Shown: positions 16,173 to 25,082, numbered from the stretch's first letter. The stretch is 64,000 nt of DNA from Streptomyces lydicus (GCF_000717345.1 NZ_JNZA01000034.1:1-64000), one strand, 5' to 3'. A program made the numbers and translations. Notes: a model not told the origin generated them from the letters alone.

Positions 16173-16643
16173 ATGCCCTTGAACAGGGAATTCATCGGCC
16201 GCAGCTGGCGGGCCGCGGAAATCTACGAGGTAAGCCGCGAGAAACTCCGCGACTTCGCGGTCGCGATCGGCGAGACGCACCCGGTCTATCTGGACGAGGA
16301 AGCCGCGGTGAAGCAGGGCCACCGGACCGTCATCGCACCGCCCACCTTCGCCACCACGCTGTGGTTCCGCATGGGCAACTGGCCGATGCTGGTACCCGAG
16401 TTCGGCAAGCAGAAGGACCCGGTCTGCGTCCTCGGTGACCAGCGCGTCACCCACCACCGGCGGATCCACGCCGGCGACCGGCTGTGGTTCACCACCACCG
16501 TCCGCGACATCCGCGACATCGGCCGGCACGAACTCTTCGAGATGGAACACCAGGTGACCTCGGAGGACGGGGAACCCGTCTGCACCGTCGTCGACCAGAT
16601 GATTTCCCGCAATTCCGCGGCACCGAAGGAGCAGCGGTCATGA
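16173..16643 (+). CDS. HadA/C-like MaoC-fold dehydratase subunit
   Basis: A 156-aa hot-dog-fold protein of the FAS1-like/HadA (MaoC dehydratase N-terminal) group. The opening FIGRSWRAAEIYEVSREKLRD, the IGETHPVYLDEEAA segment and APPTFATTLWFRMG are family features. It is the structural, usually non-catalytic, half of heterodimeric (R)-3-hydroxyacyl-thioester dehydratases. The next gene overlaps by ATGA and encodes the HadB-like catalytic half. First gene of the AurF operon; an RBS GGAGG precedes ATG 16173. A dehydratase beside p-aminobenzoate genes suggests a polyene or cinnamoyl-type acyl substrate (inference). Confidence 0.85.
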   Translation: MPLNREFIGRSWRAAEIYEVSREKLRDFAVAIGETHPVYLDEEAAVKQGHRTVIAPPTFATTLWFRMGNWPMLVPEFGKQKDPVCVLGDQRVTHHRRIHAGDRLWFTTTVRDIRDIGRHELFEMEHQVTSEDGEPVCTVVDQMISRNSAAPKEQRS

Positions 16644-17068
16644 CTACCCAGGTCGATTACGACAACGTCCCGGTCGGAATGCAGCTGGCCGCCCAGGAAT
16701 TCCAGCTCCTGCCGGTCAACGAAATCATGTACTGCGGCGCCTCTCTCGACTTCGTCGGTGTCCACTGGAACCCGCGCGTCGCGCGCTCCGTGGGAATGGA
16801 TCACATCGTCGCCCACGGCCCGCTGACCGAGGCAAAAGCGCTCAGCCTCGTGCACGAATGGACCGGGGATCCCGGTTCCGTCGTGGCCCAGCACGCCCGA
16901 TTCCACAAGCCGGTCCTCATACCCGACGACGGCGTGGGTGCCCGCTACCGCATCCACGGAACCGTGACCGAGAAACTGGCGGACCGGCGAGTCGTGGTCG
17001 AATTGACCGCGGTATCCCCGCAGGAAGAGGAATTGGCCACCGTACGCGCGGTAGTGCAACTCGCGTGA
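16640..17068 (+). CDS. HadB-like MaoC-fold dehydratase catalytic subunit
   Basis: A 142-aa hot-dog-fold protein, translationally coupled to the previous gene (ATGA at 16640-16643). The region YCGASLDFVGVHWNPRVARS matches the MaoC hydratase motif, in which an Asp and a His (here D and H in LDFVGVHWN) form the catalytic dyad. Together with the HadA-like subunit it should dehydrate 3-hydroxyacyl thioesters. The substrate in this operon is unknown, and no ketosynthase or ketoreductase lies nearby to supply one. Confidence 0.83.
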   Translation: MTTQVDYDNVPVGMQLAAQEFQLLPVNEIMYCGASLDFVGVHWNPRVARSVGMDHIVAHGPLTEAKALSLVHEWTGDPGSVVAQHARFHKPVLIPDDGVGARYRIHGTVTEKLADRRVVVELTAVSPQEEELATVRAVVQLA

Positions 17069-17097
17069 ATGCCCCCGAGACCCCAAGGAGCTCACCC

Positions 17098-19185
17098 ATG
17101 CGCACACTGCTCGTCGACAACCACGATTCCTACACCTTCAACCTCTTCCAGCTCATAGCCGAGGTCAACGGCGTCGACCCGGTCGTGGTCACCAACGACA
17201 CCCCGATGCTGAAGACCCTCCGCCAGGGCGGATTCGACAACATCGTCATCTCCCCGGGCCCGGGCCGCCCGCAGGAGTCCCGCGACCTCGGATACGTGCC
17301 CGACCTGCTGCGCCACACCGATCTGCCGGTCCTCGGCGTCTGCCTCGGCCACCAGGCCATCGCGCACGCCGCCGGCGCCGCCGTGGTCCCCGCCCCGCGG
17401 CCCCGCCACGGCCACCTCGCCAGGGTCACCCACGACGGCGACGCCCTCTTCGCCTCCGTCCCCGCGGAATTCACCGCCGTGCGTTACCACTCGCTGTGCG
17501 TCGACGAGCCGCTGCCGCCGGAGCTGGAGGTCACCGCGCGCGCCGACGACGGCGTGATCATGGCGCTGCGCCACCGCGACCTCCCGCGCTGGGGCGTGCA
17601 GTTCCACCCCGAGTCCATCGCCTCGGAATACGGCCGGGAGATCCTCACCAACTTCCGCGACCTCACCCACGGCGTACGCGACGAGGCCCGGCACACCGCC
17701 CGCGCGACCGCCCGCCCGGCCGGCCGGCGCCCGGCCGGCGCGCCCACCCACCAGCTGATCACCACCGTCCTGCCGCAGGCCGTCGACACCGAAGCCGCCT
17801 TCGCCCGGCTGCACGCCGACGCCCCCCACTGCTTCTGGCTCGACAGCAGCCGCGTCGAGGAGGGCCTGTCCCGCTTCTCCTTCCTGGGCGACGCCACCGG
17901 CCCGCTCAGCGAGATCCTCACCTACCGGCTGTCCGCCGGCGCGGTGAAGGTGCAGGACGCGGGCGGACTCCGCCTGGAGAGCGGCTCGATCTTCGAGGTC
18001 CTGGACGCCCGCCTCAAGCAGCGCCGCCTCGACGCCCCCGACCTTCCCTTCGACCTCACCGGCGGCTACGTCGGCTACTTCGGCTACGAACTCAAGGCCG
18101 ACTGCGGCGCGTCCCGGCGGCACGCCGCGGACACCCCGGACGCCGTCTGGATGTTCGCCGACCGGCTGATCGCCGTCGACCACCAGGAACAGCGCACCTA
18201 CGTACTCGCCGTGCACACCGACGACGAGCAGCAGACCATCGCCGCCAAGGAGTGGGTCGAGGCGACGGCGGAGCGCCTGACCGCCCTGGAGCCCCTCCCC
18301 GACGACGACGCGGGCAGCCGGCAGCCCGCCGACCCGGCCCCCGACGCGGCCCCGTACCTCGTCCGCGACCGGGCGGGCTACCTCGCCGACATCGACGAGT
18401 GCCGGCGCCAGCTGGTCCGCGGCGAGAGCTACGAGATCTGCCTGACCGACAAGCTGCGGATGCCGCCCGTCGACGCCACCGCCGCCGCCGACCTGGCCTT
18501 CTACCGCCGGCTGCGGCGCGCCAACCCCGCCCCCTACTCCGCGCTGCTGCGCCTGGGCGGCACCACCGTCTTCAGCTCCTCGCCCGAGCGGTTCCTGCGC
18601 ATCGAGCGCGACGGCACCGTCGAGAGCAAGCCCATCAAGGGCACCGCACCGCGCGACGCCGACCCCGTACGCGACCGGCAGCTCGCCGAGGAACTGGCCG
18701 CCGGCGCCAAGACCCAGGCCGAGAACCTGATGATCGTGGACCTGCTGCGCAACGACCTCGGGCAGGTCTGCGAGATCGGCAGCGTGAAGGTCGACCGCTA
18801 CATGGCCATCGAGTCCTACGCCACCGTCCACCAGCTCGTCTCCACCATCCAGGGCCACCTCGGCCCCTCCGTCAGCGCCGTCGACTGCGTACGCCACTGC
18901 TTCCCCGGCGGCTCGATGACCGGCGCGCCCAAGCTGCGCACCATGGAGATCATCGACCGCCTGGAGACCGAGGCCCGGGGCATCTACTCCGGCTCGCTCG
19001 GCTACTTCGGCCTCTCCGGCGGCACCGACCTCAACATCGTGATCCGCACCGCGGTCCGCAACGGCGAGGAGCTGACCATCGGCGCGGGCGGCGCCATCGT
19101 CCTCGACTCCGACCCCCAGGACGAGTACGAGGAGATGCTCCTCAAGGCCGCCGCCCCGCTGCGCGCCTGGCAGGCCGGACGATGA
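17098..19185 (+). CDS. pabAB: Fused aminodeoxychorismate synthase (PabA-PabB)
   Basis: A 695-aa fusion making 4-amino-4-deoxychorismate from chorismate and glutamine. The N-terminal glutamine amidotransferase has the nucleophile C82 in GVCLGHQAIAH and the H170/E172 pair in WGVQFHPES. A linker (about 195-225) joins it to the chorismate-binding PabB part. K514 in KPIKGTAPRD is the residue that distinguishes ADC synthases from anthranilate synthases (PIAGT). The tail FPGGSMTGAPKLRTMEIID and RTAVRNGEELTIGAGGAIV completes the active site. ATG 17098 follows AAGGAG. Such fusions are typical of secondary-metabolite PABA supply, as in candicidin and chloramphenicol pathways. Confidence 0.95.
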   Translation: MRTLLVDNHDSYTFNLFQLIAEVNGVDPVVVTNDTPMLKTLRQGGFDNIVISPGPGRPQESRDLGYVPDLLRHTDLPVLGVCLGHQAIAHAAGAAVVPAPRPRHGHLARVTHDGDALFASVPAEFTAVRYHSLCVDEPLPPELEVTARADDGVIMALRHRDLPRWGVQFHPESIASEYGREILTNFRDLTHGVRDEARHTARATARPAGRRPAGAPTHQLITTVLPQAVDTEAAFARLHADAPHCFWLDSSRVEEGLSRFSFLGDATGPLSEILTYRLSAGAVKVQDAGGLRLESGSIFEVLDARLKQRRLDAPDLPFDLTGGYVGYFGYELKADCGASRRHAADTPDAVWMFADRLIAVDHQEQRTYVLAVHTDDEQQTIAAKEWVEATAERLTALEPLPDDDAGSRQPADPAPDAAPYLVRDRAGYLADIDECRRQLVRGESYEICLTDKLRMPPVDATAAADLAFYRRLRRANPAPYSALLRLGGTTVFSSSPERFLRIERDGTVESKPIKGTAPRDADPVRDRQLAEELAAGAKTQAENLMIVDLLRNDLGQVCEIGSVKVDRYMAIESYATVHQLVSTIQGHLGPSVSAVDCVRHCFPGGSMTGAPKLRTMEIIDRLETEARGIYSGSLGYFGLSGGTDLNIVIRTAVRNGEELTIGAGGAIVLDSDPQDEYEEMLLKAAAPLRAWQAGR

Positions 19186-20003
19186 GCGAACGGCTCCGCT
19201 GGGACGACGCGCAGGGCGCCCTGGTCCCCGCCGGCCCGCCCGGCACCGTCCACGCCATCGACTCCTGGCTGTGCGCCGAGGGCCGGGTGCGCGGGCTCCC
19301 GCTGCACCTGCGCCGGTTCGCCGCGGCCTGCGAGGCGCTCGGCGGACCGCCGGGCCCACAGGTGCACGCCTTCTTCCAGGCGGTGGCGGAACGGCTCCCG
19401 GCGACCGGCACCTGGTTCCCGCGCGTCGAACTCGCTGTGGACAACCGGGAATTACGCCTCCACCTGTGGATACGCCCCGCGCCCGCCCTCGGCGAGAGCG
19501 TACGGTTGTGGACGGCCGAGGGCCCCGACCGCCGCAGCCGCCCCGACATCAAGGGCCTCGACCTCGACCGGCTCACCGCGCTGCGCAACGAGGCACTGGC
19601 CGCAGGCGCCGACGAGGCGCTGCTCCTCGACGCCGCCGGGCGCCTCGTGGAGGGCGCGACCACCAGCCTCCTGTGGTGGCGGGACGACGTCCTGTGCACC
19701 CCGCCCGACACGCCCCGCCGGCTCGCCTCCGTCACCCGCGAGCTGCTCCTCGGCATCGCCGCCGCCCAGGGCATCCGCACCGCCCGCGAAACCCCCACGC
19801 CGCGCGCACTCGACGGCCTCGAAGTCTGGGCGGTCAACGCCCTGCACGGCATCCGGCCCGTCACGCAATGGACATCCGCGCAGGTCAGCGCCGGACCGGC
19901 GATCCGCGCTCCGCGCTGGCGCGGCCATCTGAGCCGCCTGGCGCAGCCCGCCCCTTCCGCCCTCTCCACTAGGACGCCCGACCATGTCCAGCACACCCGT
20001 TAG
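19182..20003 (+). CDS. pabC: Aminodeoxychorismate lyase-like class IV PLP enzyme (PabC)
   Basis: A 273-aa fold-type IV PLP enzyme expected to release pyruvate from aminodeoxychorismate to give p-aminobenzoate. Family features include IDSWLCAEGRVRGLPLHLRR, the DIKGLDLDRLTALRNEALAA region bearing the PLP lysine (K in DIKG), and LLLDAAGRLVEGATTSLLWW. It overlaps pabAB by ATGA, and its last 20 bp overlap the start of the N-oxygenase gene, so PABA formation and N-oxidation are tightly co-expressed. Branched-chain or D-amino-acid aminotransferase activity cannot be excluded, but the context strongly favours PabC. Confidence 0.88.
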   Translation: MSERLRWDDAQGALVPAGPPGTVHAIDSWLCAEGRVRGLPLHLRRFAAACEALGGPPGPQVHAFFQAVAERLPATGTWFPRVELAVDNRELRLHLWIRPAPALGESVRLWTAEGPDRRSRPDIKGLDLDRLTALRNEALAAGADEALLLDAAGRLVEGATTSLLWWRDDVLCTPPDTPRRLASVTRELLLGIAAAQGIRTARETPTPRALDGLEVWAVNALHGIRPVTQWTSAQVSAGPAIRAPRWRGHLSRLAQPAPSALSTRTPDHVQHTR

Positions 20004-20976
20004 CGCACCGGTCGCCCCCGGCGGCAGATCCGGCCCGCCGCCGGCCTTCGAACGTGATCTGCTGCACCAGCTCACCAGGCGCTGGGGCAAGCGGGTCGCC
20101 GTCAAGAAGGACGAACTCGACCTCGACGGCCACTTCGATCCCGAACTGCCGGACTTCCCCGACCACTTGGTGCCGCTGCTGGCCCTGCCCGGCGCCGCAC
20201 CGCTGGACGCGGAGGCCCGGGGCCGGATCCTCTCCGCCTCCTGGATCGCGTACAACGCCAAGACCACCGCGATCGAGGACGAGGTCATCCTGCCCGCCTG
20301 CCGGCTGATGCTTCAGGACCGCATCCCGGTACGCAAGGACGAGGCGGCCGTCGTCGCACTGCACCAGACGATCATCGACGAGCACTACCACATCCTGATG
20401 TGCCAGAACGCGGCCTCGGTCACCCGGCGCCGCCGCGAGCTGGCCGACCTCGCCTTCGACCCGCAGGGCTGGTCGGTGGTGCGCGCCCTGGAGGAGCGCC
20501 GCCGCGAGCTGACCGGCCCGGCCCGCGACCTGGTGGAGATCGCCTTCGCGCTGGCCGCGGAGACCACCATCAACGCGTTCCTCTCCACCATCTCCACCGA
20601 GTTCGGCATCCAGCCGATGAACCGCCTCACCGTCGATCTGCACCGCCGCGACGAGAGCGGCCACGCCGTGGTCTTCCGCGAACTGGCCGTCTCCCTCTAC
20701 GGCGCACTCTCCCCGGACGAGCGCGAACTGTTCAAGGACGCGCTGGTCCAGGGCCTGGACGCCTTCCGGGCGCCCGACTTCGACCCCTGGGTCGGGGTGG
20801 CCGCCACCGGCGGGATGGCCGTCACCGCCGACGAGCTGCGCGACGCGGCCGCCGGTCGCCCGGCCGCCCCCAGGGACACCGGCCCCCTCCAGTCCCTCCT
20901 CGCCGACCTGGGACTCTCCGAGGACCTCGGCCCCGCCCTGGCCATACCGGCCACCACCCCCGCGCGAAGGAGCTGA
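19984..20976 (+). CDS. AurF-type diiron arylamine N-oxygenase
   Basis: A 330-aa non-haem diiron enzyme expected to oxidise the amine of p-aminobenzoate to hydroxylamine, nitroso and/or nitro. All seven metal ligands known for AurF can be placed at a constant offset of three residues: E98 (IEDE), E133 and H136 (DEHYH), E193 (AAETT), H220 and E224/H227 (HRRDESGH). The length is close to AurF (about 336 aa). It overlaps pabC by 20 bp and is followed four bases later by the acyl-CoA dehydrogenase gene. The local product could be p-nitrobenzoate, as in aureothin, or an azoxy dimer, as with the azoxymycin enzyme; sequence alone does not decide. Confidence 0.93.
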   Translation: MSSTPVSAPVAPGGRSGPPPAFERDLLHQLTRRWGKRVAVKKDELDLDGHFDPELPDFPDHLVPLLALPGAAPLDAEARGRILSASWIAYNAKTTAIEDEVILPACRLMLQDRIPVRKDEAAVVALHQTIIDEHYHILMCQNAASVTRRRRELADLAFDPQGWSVVRALEERRRELTGPARDLVEIAFALAAETTINAFLSTISTEFGIQPMNRLTVDLHRRDESGHAVVFRELAVSLYGALSPDERELFKDALVQGLDAFRAPDFDPWVGVAATGGMAVTADELRDAAAGRPAAPRDTGPLQSLLADLGLSEDLGPALAIPATTPARRS

Positions 20977-20980
20977 CGGC

Positions 20981-22123
20981 GTGTACACCCTGACCGACGA
21001 CCAGCAGGCGATCCGGCGTGCGGCGCGGGACTTCGCCGACGAGTACCTGGCCCCCGACGCCGCCGAGTGGGACCGCGAGAAGCACTTCCCGGTGGACGTG
21101 CTCCGCAAGGCCGCCGAGATCGGCATGGGCGGCGTCAACGTCCGTGAGGAGAGCGGGGGTTCGGGGCTGACCCGGATGGATTCCGCGCTCGTCTTCGAGG
21201 CGCTGGCCACCGGCTGCCCGACCATCTCGGCGTACATCTCGATCCACAACATGGTCGCCTGGATGATCGACACCTACGGCACCGCCGCCCAGCGCGACCG
21301 GTGGCTGCCGCTGCTGTGCTCCATGGAGCACCTCGCCAGCTACTGCCTGACCGAACCGGAGGCCGGGTCGGACGCTGCCGCGCTGCGCACCCGCGCCGTA
21401 CGGGACGGTGACAGCTACGTCGTCACCGGCGTCAAGCAGTTCATCTCCGGCGCCGCGTCCTCCCAGGTCTACCTGGTGATGGTGCGCACCCATGAGGCCG
21501 GGTCCCGGGGCATCACCGCCCTCCTGATCGACAAGGACACCCCGGGGCTGTCCTTCGGCCCCAACGAACGCAAGATGGGCTGGAACGCCCAGCCCACCCG
21601 GCAGGTGATCCTCGACGGGGTCCGGGTCCCCGTCACCCACCGCCTCGGCCAGGAGGGCGAGGGCTTCAAGATCGCCATGCACGGTCTGAACGGCGGCCGG
21701 CTGAACATCGCCGCCTGCTCGCTCGGCGGCGCCCGCACCGCCCTCGACCGCAGCATCAGCCACCTCAGCCAGCGTGAGGCGTTCGGCGACAAACTGGTCC
21801 ACCGCCAGGCCCTCCAGTTCCAACTGGCCGACATGGCAACGGAACTGGAGGCGGCCAAGACCATGCTCTGGCAGGCCGCCGCCGCCCTGGACGCCGGCGA
21901 CCCGCGCGCCGTCGAGCTGTGCGCCATGGCCAAGCGTTTCGTCACCGACGCCGGCTTCCACGTCGCCAACCAGGCCCTCCAGCTGCACGGCGGCTACGGC
22001 TACCTCGCCGAGTACGGCCTGGAGAAGATCGTCCGCGACCTCCGCGTCCACCAGATCCTGGAGGGCACCAACGAGATCATGCGGCTGATCATCGCCCGGA
22101 GCGTGGTGGGCACGGCGGCCTGA
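20981..22123 (+). CDS. Acyl-CoA dehydrogenase (isobutyryl-CoA dehydrogenase-like)
   Basis: A 380-aa flavoenzyme introducing an alpha,beta double bond into an acyl thioester. Domains in order: N-terminal helices (DDQQAIRRAARDFADEYLAP), the beta domain with YCLTEPEAGSDAAALRTRAV and VTGVKQFISGA, and the C-terminal domain with LHGGYGYLAEYGLEKIVRD and HQILEGTNEIMRLIIARS, where the Glu of LEGTNEI is the expected catalytic base. YISIHNMVAWMID resembles the ACAD8/isobutyryl-CoA group. The GTG start four bases after the AurF stop shows coupling. It could tailor the same acyl chain as the dehydratase pair, or be a captured catabolic gene. Confidence 0.88.
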   Translation: MYTLTDDQQAIRRAARDFADEYLAPDAAEWDREKHFPVDVLRKAAEIGMGGVNVREESGGSGLTRMDSALVFEALATGCPTISAYISIHNMVAWMIDTYGTAAQRDRWLPLLCSMEHLASYCLTEPEAGSDAAALRTRAVRDGDSYVVTGVKQFISGAASSQVYLVMVRTHEAGSRGITALLIDKDTPGLSFGPNERKMGWNAQPTRQVILDGVRVPVTHRLGQEGEGFKIAMHGLNGGRLNIAACSLGGARTALDRSISHLSQREAFGDKLVHRQALQFQLADMATELEAAKTMLWQAAAALDAGDPRAVELCAMAKRFVTDAGFHVANQALQLHGGYGYLAEYGLEKIVRDLRVHQILEGTNEIMRLIIARSVVGTAA

Positions 22124-22126
22124 GCG

Positions 22127-22148
22127 ACGGCCGGTCGTACCCGGCCGT
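22127..22148 (+). terminator. Stem-loop after the AurF operon
   Basis: ACGGCCGG (22127-22134), loop TCGTAC, CCGGCCGT (22141-22148), directly after the acyl-CoA dehydrogenase stop. It marks the likely end of the six-gene operon. Confidence 0.5.
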
Positions 22149-22235
22149 GGCACCCGACCGGAGCGGGCACAGGATGTCGGGTCCGGCAGGGTGGCTCCTT
22201 CCTACGGTTGTCGCGTCAGAAGGAAGGAGGCCGGG

Positions 22236-23105
22236 GTGCTGGAGCAGCTGAACCGCGCCATGGAGCACATCGAGGGCCACCTCGACGAACGGATCGAGGC
22301 CGGCGAACTGGCGCGGATCGCGAGGACGTCGGAGTACCACTTCCGGCGGATGTTCTCCGCGCTGGCGGGCCTCCCGCTGTCGGAGTACATCCGCCGCCGG
22401 CGGCTGACCGTCGCGGGTGCCGAGGTGCTGGCGGACGAGCGGACGCTGCTGGATATCGCGGTGCGCTACGGCTACACGTCGGGGGAGGCGTTCGCGCGTG
22501 CGTTCCGTGCGGTGCACGGTGTCGGCCCCGGTGAGGCCCGGCGCACCGGGGCCGCTCTGCACTCCCAGCCACGGATGTCCTTCCGCCTCATCGTCGAAGG
22601 GAGCACCACCATGCGCTACCGGATCGTGGAGAAGGACACGTTCCGCATCGTCGGCAGGAAGACCCGTGTCCCGCTGGTCCACGAGGGGGTGAACCCGGCC
22701 ATCGCCGCGTTCATCAAGGACCTCGGGCCGGACACCGTGCAGCGCATCACGAGCCTGTCCGACCAGGAGCCGGCCGGCATCGTCTCGGTGACCGAGCACC
22801 TCTCCGCCAGCCGCGAGGAAGGCACCGAACTCGACTACTACCACGCGGTGGTGACGGACGCCGAGGCCCCTGGAGACCTCGACGTCCGCGTCGTCCCCGC
22901 GGGTACGTGGGCCGTCTTCGAGAACAGCGGGGCGTTCCCCGAGACGCTCCAGAACACGTGGCGCGACGTGTACACCCAGTGGTTCCCCTCCAACCCGTAC
23001 GTGAGCCGGCCGGGCCCGGAGATCCTCTCCACCCGGCCCTCGCCGGACTGGACGGAGGCGGACACGCAGCTGTGGATCCCGGTGGAGCGGACGGCGGCGG
23101 CCTGA
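22236..23105 (+). CDS. AraC regulator with GyrI-like ligand-binding domain
   Basis: A 289-aa two-domain regulator. The N-terminal AraC DNA-binding domain comprises two helix-turn-helices (LARIARTSEYHFRRMFSALA and LLDIAVRYGYTSGEAFARAF) with the closing RAVHGVGPGEARR. The C-terminal domain (about 130-289; YRIVEKDTFRIVGRK, VVPAGTWAVFENSGAFPETL, WIPVER) is a GyrI/BmrR-type ligand-binding module, often recognising amphipathic drugs. GTG 22236 has GGAGG five bases upstream. It lies after the AurF-operon terminator and could regulate that operon, but its independent start suggests a separate transcript. Confidence 0.9.
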   Translation: MLEQLNRAMEHIEGHLDERIEAGELARIARTSEYHFRRMFSALAGLPLSEYIRRRRLTVAGAEVLADERTLLDIAVRYGYTSGEAFARAFRAVHGVGPGEARRTGAALHSQPRMSFRLIVEGSTTMRYRIVEKDTFRIVGRKTRVPLVHEGVNPAIAAFIKDLGPDTVQRITSLSDQEPAGIVSVTEHLSASREEGTELDYYHAVVTDAEAPGDLDVRVVPAGTWAVFENSGAFPETLQNTWRDVYTQWFPSNPYVSRPGPEILSTRPSPDWTEADTQLWIPVERTAAA

Positions 23106-23137
23106 GGGACCGCCGGAACACGGCGTGGGCGCGGGCC

Positions 23138-23165
23138 TCCAGGCGGGCGGGACCGCCCGCCTGGA
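23138..23165. terminator. Bidirectional stem-loop
   Basis: TCCAGGCGGGCGG (23138-23150) pairs with CCGCCCGCCTGGA (23153-23165), a near-continuous GC-rich hairpin between the convergent AraC and FG-GAP genes. Confidence 0.75.
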
Positions 23166-23183
23166 AGCCGGATGAAGGGGCTC

Positions 23184-24542
23184 CTACTGGAGCATGCCCT
23201 CGACGAGTTCCGTGTTCACCGAGGAGACACCTGACGTGGTGATGCCGGACGACGTGCCGGGGAGGCGGAGTGAGCCGTCGACGATGCCGGTGACGAACAG
23301 GTCGGCGTGACCGTCACGGTCGGTGTCACGGAGGCGGACCGTGTCGCCGAAGCAGTCGTTCCATGCCACGGAGCCCGGCACGCCGGCGGTGTTGCGGGCG
23401 AACCACTGGGAGCCGGTGCCGGTGATGCCGCGCGCGCTGCCGCGCAGGACGTGGACTCCGCCCTCGGTGTTCTGGTCGTTGATCTTCTCTCCGTACGCAC
23501 CGATCGCCAGGTCCTGGTAGCCGTCGCCGTTGACGTCGGAGGCCGAGACGGAGGAGCCGAACCGGTCATCGGTCTCGGGCGTGCCGGCCACGCCGCTGGT
23601 GGCCTGGGTGATGCGGGCACTGGTGGCGGGCCCGGTGGAGGAGCCGTACCAGACCGACACCGCGCCCTTGTTGTTGCCGTACATCTGGGTACCGACCGCG
23701 AGGTCGCCGTAGCCGTCCTTGTTGAAGTCGGCGATCACCCCTTGGTCGTCGAAGAGGTCGGCGTAGTTCGTGACCAGGCGCAGGGTCTTGCCCGAGGTCA
23801 GCGTGGAGCCGCCCTTGATGAACCAGGCGTCCGTGCCGAAGTTGTCCGGTTCGTCGACGAGTCCGACGATCACCAGATCGGTCTTGGAGTCGCCGTTCAT
23901 GTTGCCGGCGACCAGGGACCCGGACTCGAAGCTCGACGAGGACTTGTCGAGGGTGGAGACCGAACCGGCCACGCCGGAACGGGTGAGGGAGCCGCGGTAG
24001 ACGTACGTCTTGCCCGCGCTGATCGCAGCGAGGTCCTTCTTGCCGTCCCCGTTGAAGTCTCCGGCGGCGAGGTCCCGGCCGAAGTGGCCGTTGGACCGCT
24101 TGGCGCCCATATTGGGGATCGAGGTGCCGCCGGAGAGGCCGCCCGCACTTCCCCACAGGATGGTGACGGAGCCCTGTTCCGTGAACCCGTTGACGTCCTC
24201 GCCGTACGCCGTCACCGCCAGGTCCGCGTATCCGTCGGCGTTGAAGTCGGCGGGGGCCATGACACCGCCGAAGAGGTCACCCTCCTCGTCGGCACCGGGG
24301 ACACCGGGGCTGGACTGGTCGATCACCTGGGTCCGGGAGCCGGGTCCGTTGGCGGTGCCGAAGGTGATCAGGACGCCGCCGCCCGGGCTGTGCCCGGGCG
24401 AGTAGGTGGCGTAGTCGCGATAGCCGTCGCCGTTGAAGTCGTCCGCGTACTTCGCAGCGGCCGCGTTCGCTGAGGGGGCCGTGAAGACGGGGACGAGGGC
24501 CGCCACGAGGAGCGCCGCGCAGGCTGCGGGGCGAATGCGCAT
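23184..24542 (-). CDS. Secreted FG-GAP (integrin-like) beta-propeller protein
   Basis: A 452-aa exported protein. A signal peptide (MRIRPAACAALLVAALVPVF, cleavage near SANAAAA) is followed by seven FG-GAP/VCBS-type repeats of about 60 residues. Each has a calcium-loop motif: DFNGDGYRD, DFNADGYAD, DFNGDGKKD, NMNGDSKTD, DFNKDGYGD, DVNGDGYQD, DTDRDGHAD. Seven repeats would close one integrin-alpha-like propeller. Such proteins are abundant in the Streptomyces secretome; binding partners are unknown and no enzymatic motif is visible. The fourth repeat has Ser in place of Gly in the loop. ATG 24542 has GGAGAG upstream. Confidence 0.9.
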   Translation of the reverse strand: MRIRPAACAALLVAALVPVFTAPSANAAAAKYADDFNGDGYRDYATYSPGHSPGGGVLITFGTANGPGSRTQVIDQSSPGVPGADEEGDLFGGVMAPADFNADGYADLAVTAYGEDVNGFTEQGSVTILWGSAGGLSGGTSIPNMGAKRSNGHFGRDLAAGDFNGDGKKDLAAISAGKTYVYRGSLTRSGVAGSVSTLDKSSSSFESGSLVAGNMNGDSKTDLVIVGLVDEPDNFGTDAWFIKGGSTLTSGKTLRLVTNYADLFDDQGVIADFNKDGYGDLAVGTQMYGNNKGAVSVWYGSSTGPATSARITQATSGVAGTPETDDRFGSSVSASDVNGDGYQDLAIGAYGEKINDQNTEGGVHVLRGSARGITGTGSQWFARNTAGVPGSVAWNDCFGDTVRLRDTDRDGHADLFVTGIVDGSLRLPGTSSGITTSGVSSVNTELVEGMLQ

Positions 24543-24725
24543 GAAAGTTCTCTCCGATGTTCCGTGCGACCGCCCGTGCGCCGGGCGATACCTCCGGGAC
24601 ACGGGTCGGTTGATGAACAGGAGACAGCGGGCAAGGGCGGAAGGTTGCAGGGGGAGCGGAGGGAATATACGGGCCGGGGACGAAGCGGGACGAGCCGGCC
24701 GGGATGAGCGCATGCCCCACGACAT

Positions 24726-25082
24726 TCATGCGTGCTCTCCGTCGTCCGGGCCGTCCGGGCCGTCCGGGCCGTCCGGGGCGGGCAGCCGCCCGCCCCGGCT
24801 GTCCGCGACGCGCAGCACGTCACCGAGGGCCGCGCTGGTCCGCTTCAGCGTCACCCGCAGGGTCAGCGGCCCGGCCGCCGGGTCGTCCAACACCTCCTCC
24901 GCGTCGGCGAGTACGGCGGCGGCGTCGCGCATCTGCTCCGCCTCCATCGCATCGGCCTTCAGGGAGAGGAAGCCGTACGCATTGTCGGTACTCAGGAAGC
25001 ACGGCTTTCCGGATGGCGTCGCCCACGGCAGCAGCCGCAGCGCGGAACCGGGCAGCTGGGGGTTGTCGGGGTCGTAGGTCAT
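24726..25082 (-). CDS. Conserved-type hypothetical protein (118 aa)
   Basis: An unrecognised acidic protein with one compact domain (LPGSALRLLPWATPSGKPCF, LSTDNAYGFLSLKADAMEAE) and an amphipathic helix, ending in a tract of four Pro-Asp-Gly-type triplets (PDGPDGPDGPDDG) generated by a DNA microrepeat of GTCCGGGCC. It overlaps the upstream 93-aa gene by ATGA and stands beside the WhiJ-type XRE gene. Small genes of this kind accompany WhiJ/DUF397 clusters in Streptomyces. Function unknown. Confidence 0.65.
   Translation of the reverse strand: MTYDPDNPQLPGSALRLLPWATPSGKPCFLSTDNAYGFLSLKADAMEAEQMRDAAAVLADAEEVLDDPAAGPLTLRVTLKRTSAALGDVLRVADSRGGRLPAPDGPDGPDGPDDGEHA

Noticed and set aside
17092..19359. 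755-codon minus-strand frame opposite pabAB
   Set aside because: Antisense shadow with Val/Gly/Asp-rich low-complexity composition; pabAB is unambiguous.
22236..23105. Including the AraC/GyrI gene in the AurF operon
   Set aside because: A stem-loop separates it from the operon and it has its own strong GGAGG-led start, so it is listed as a neighbour only.
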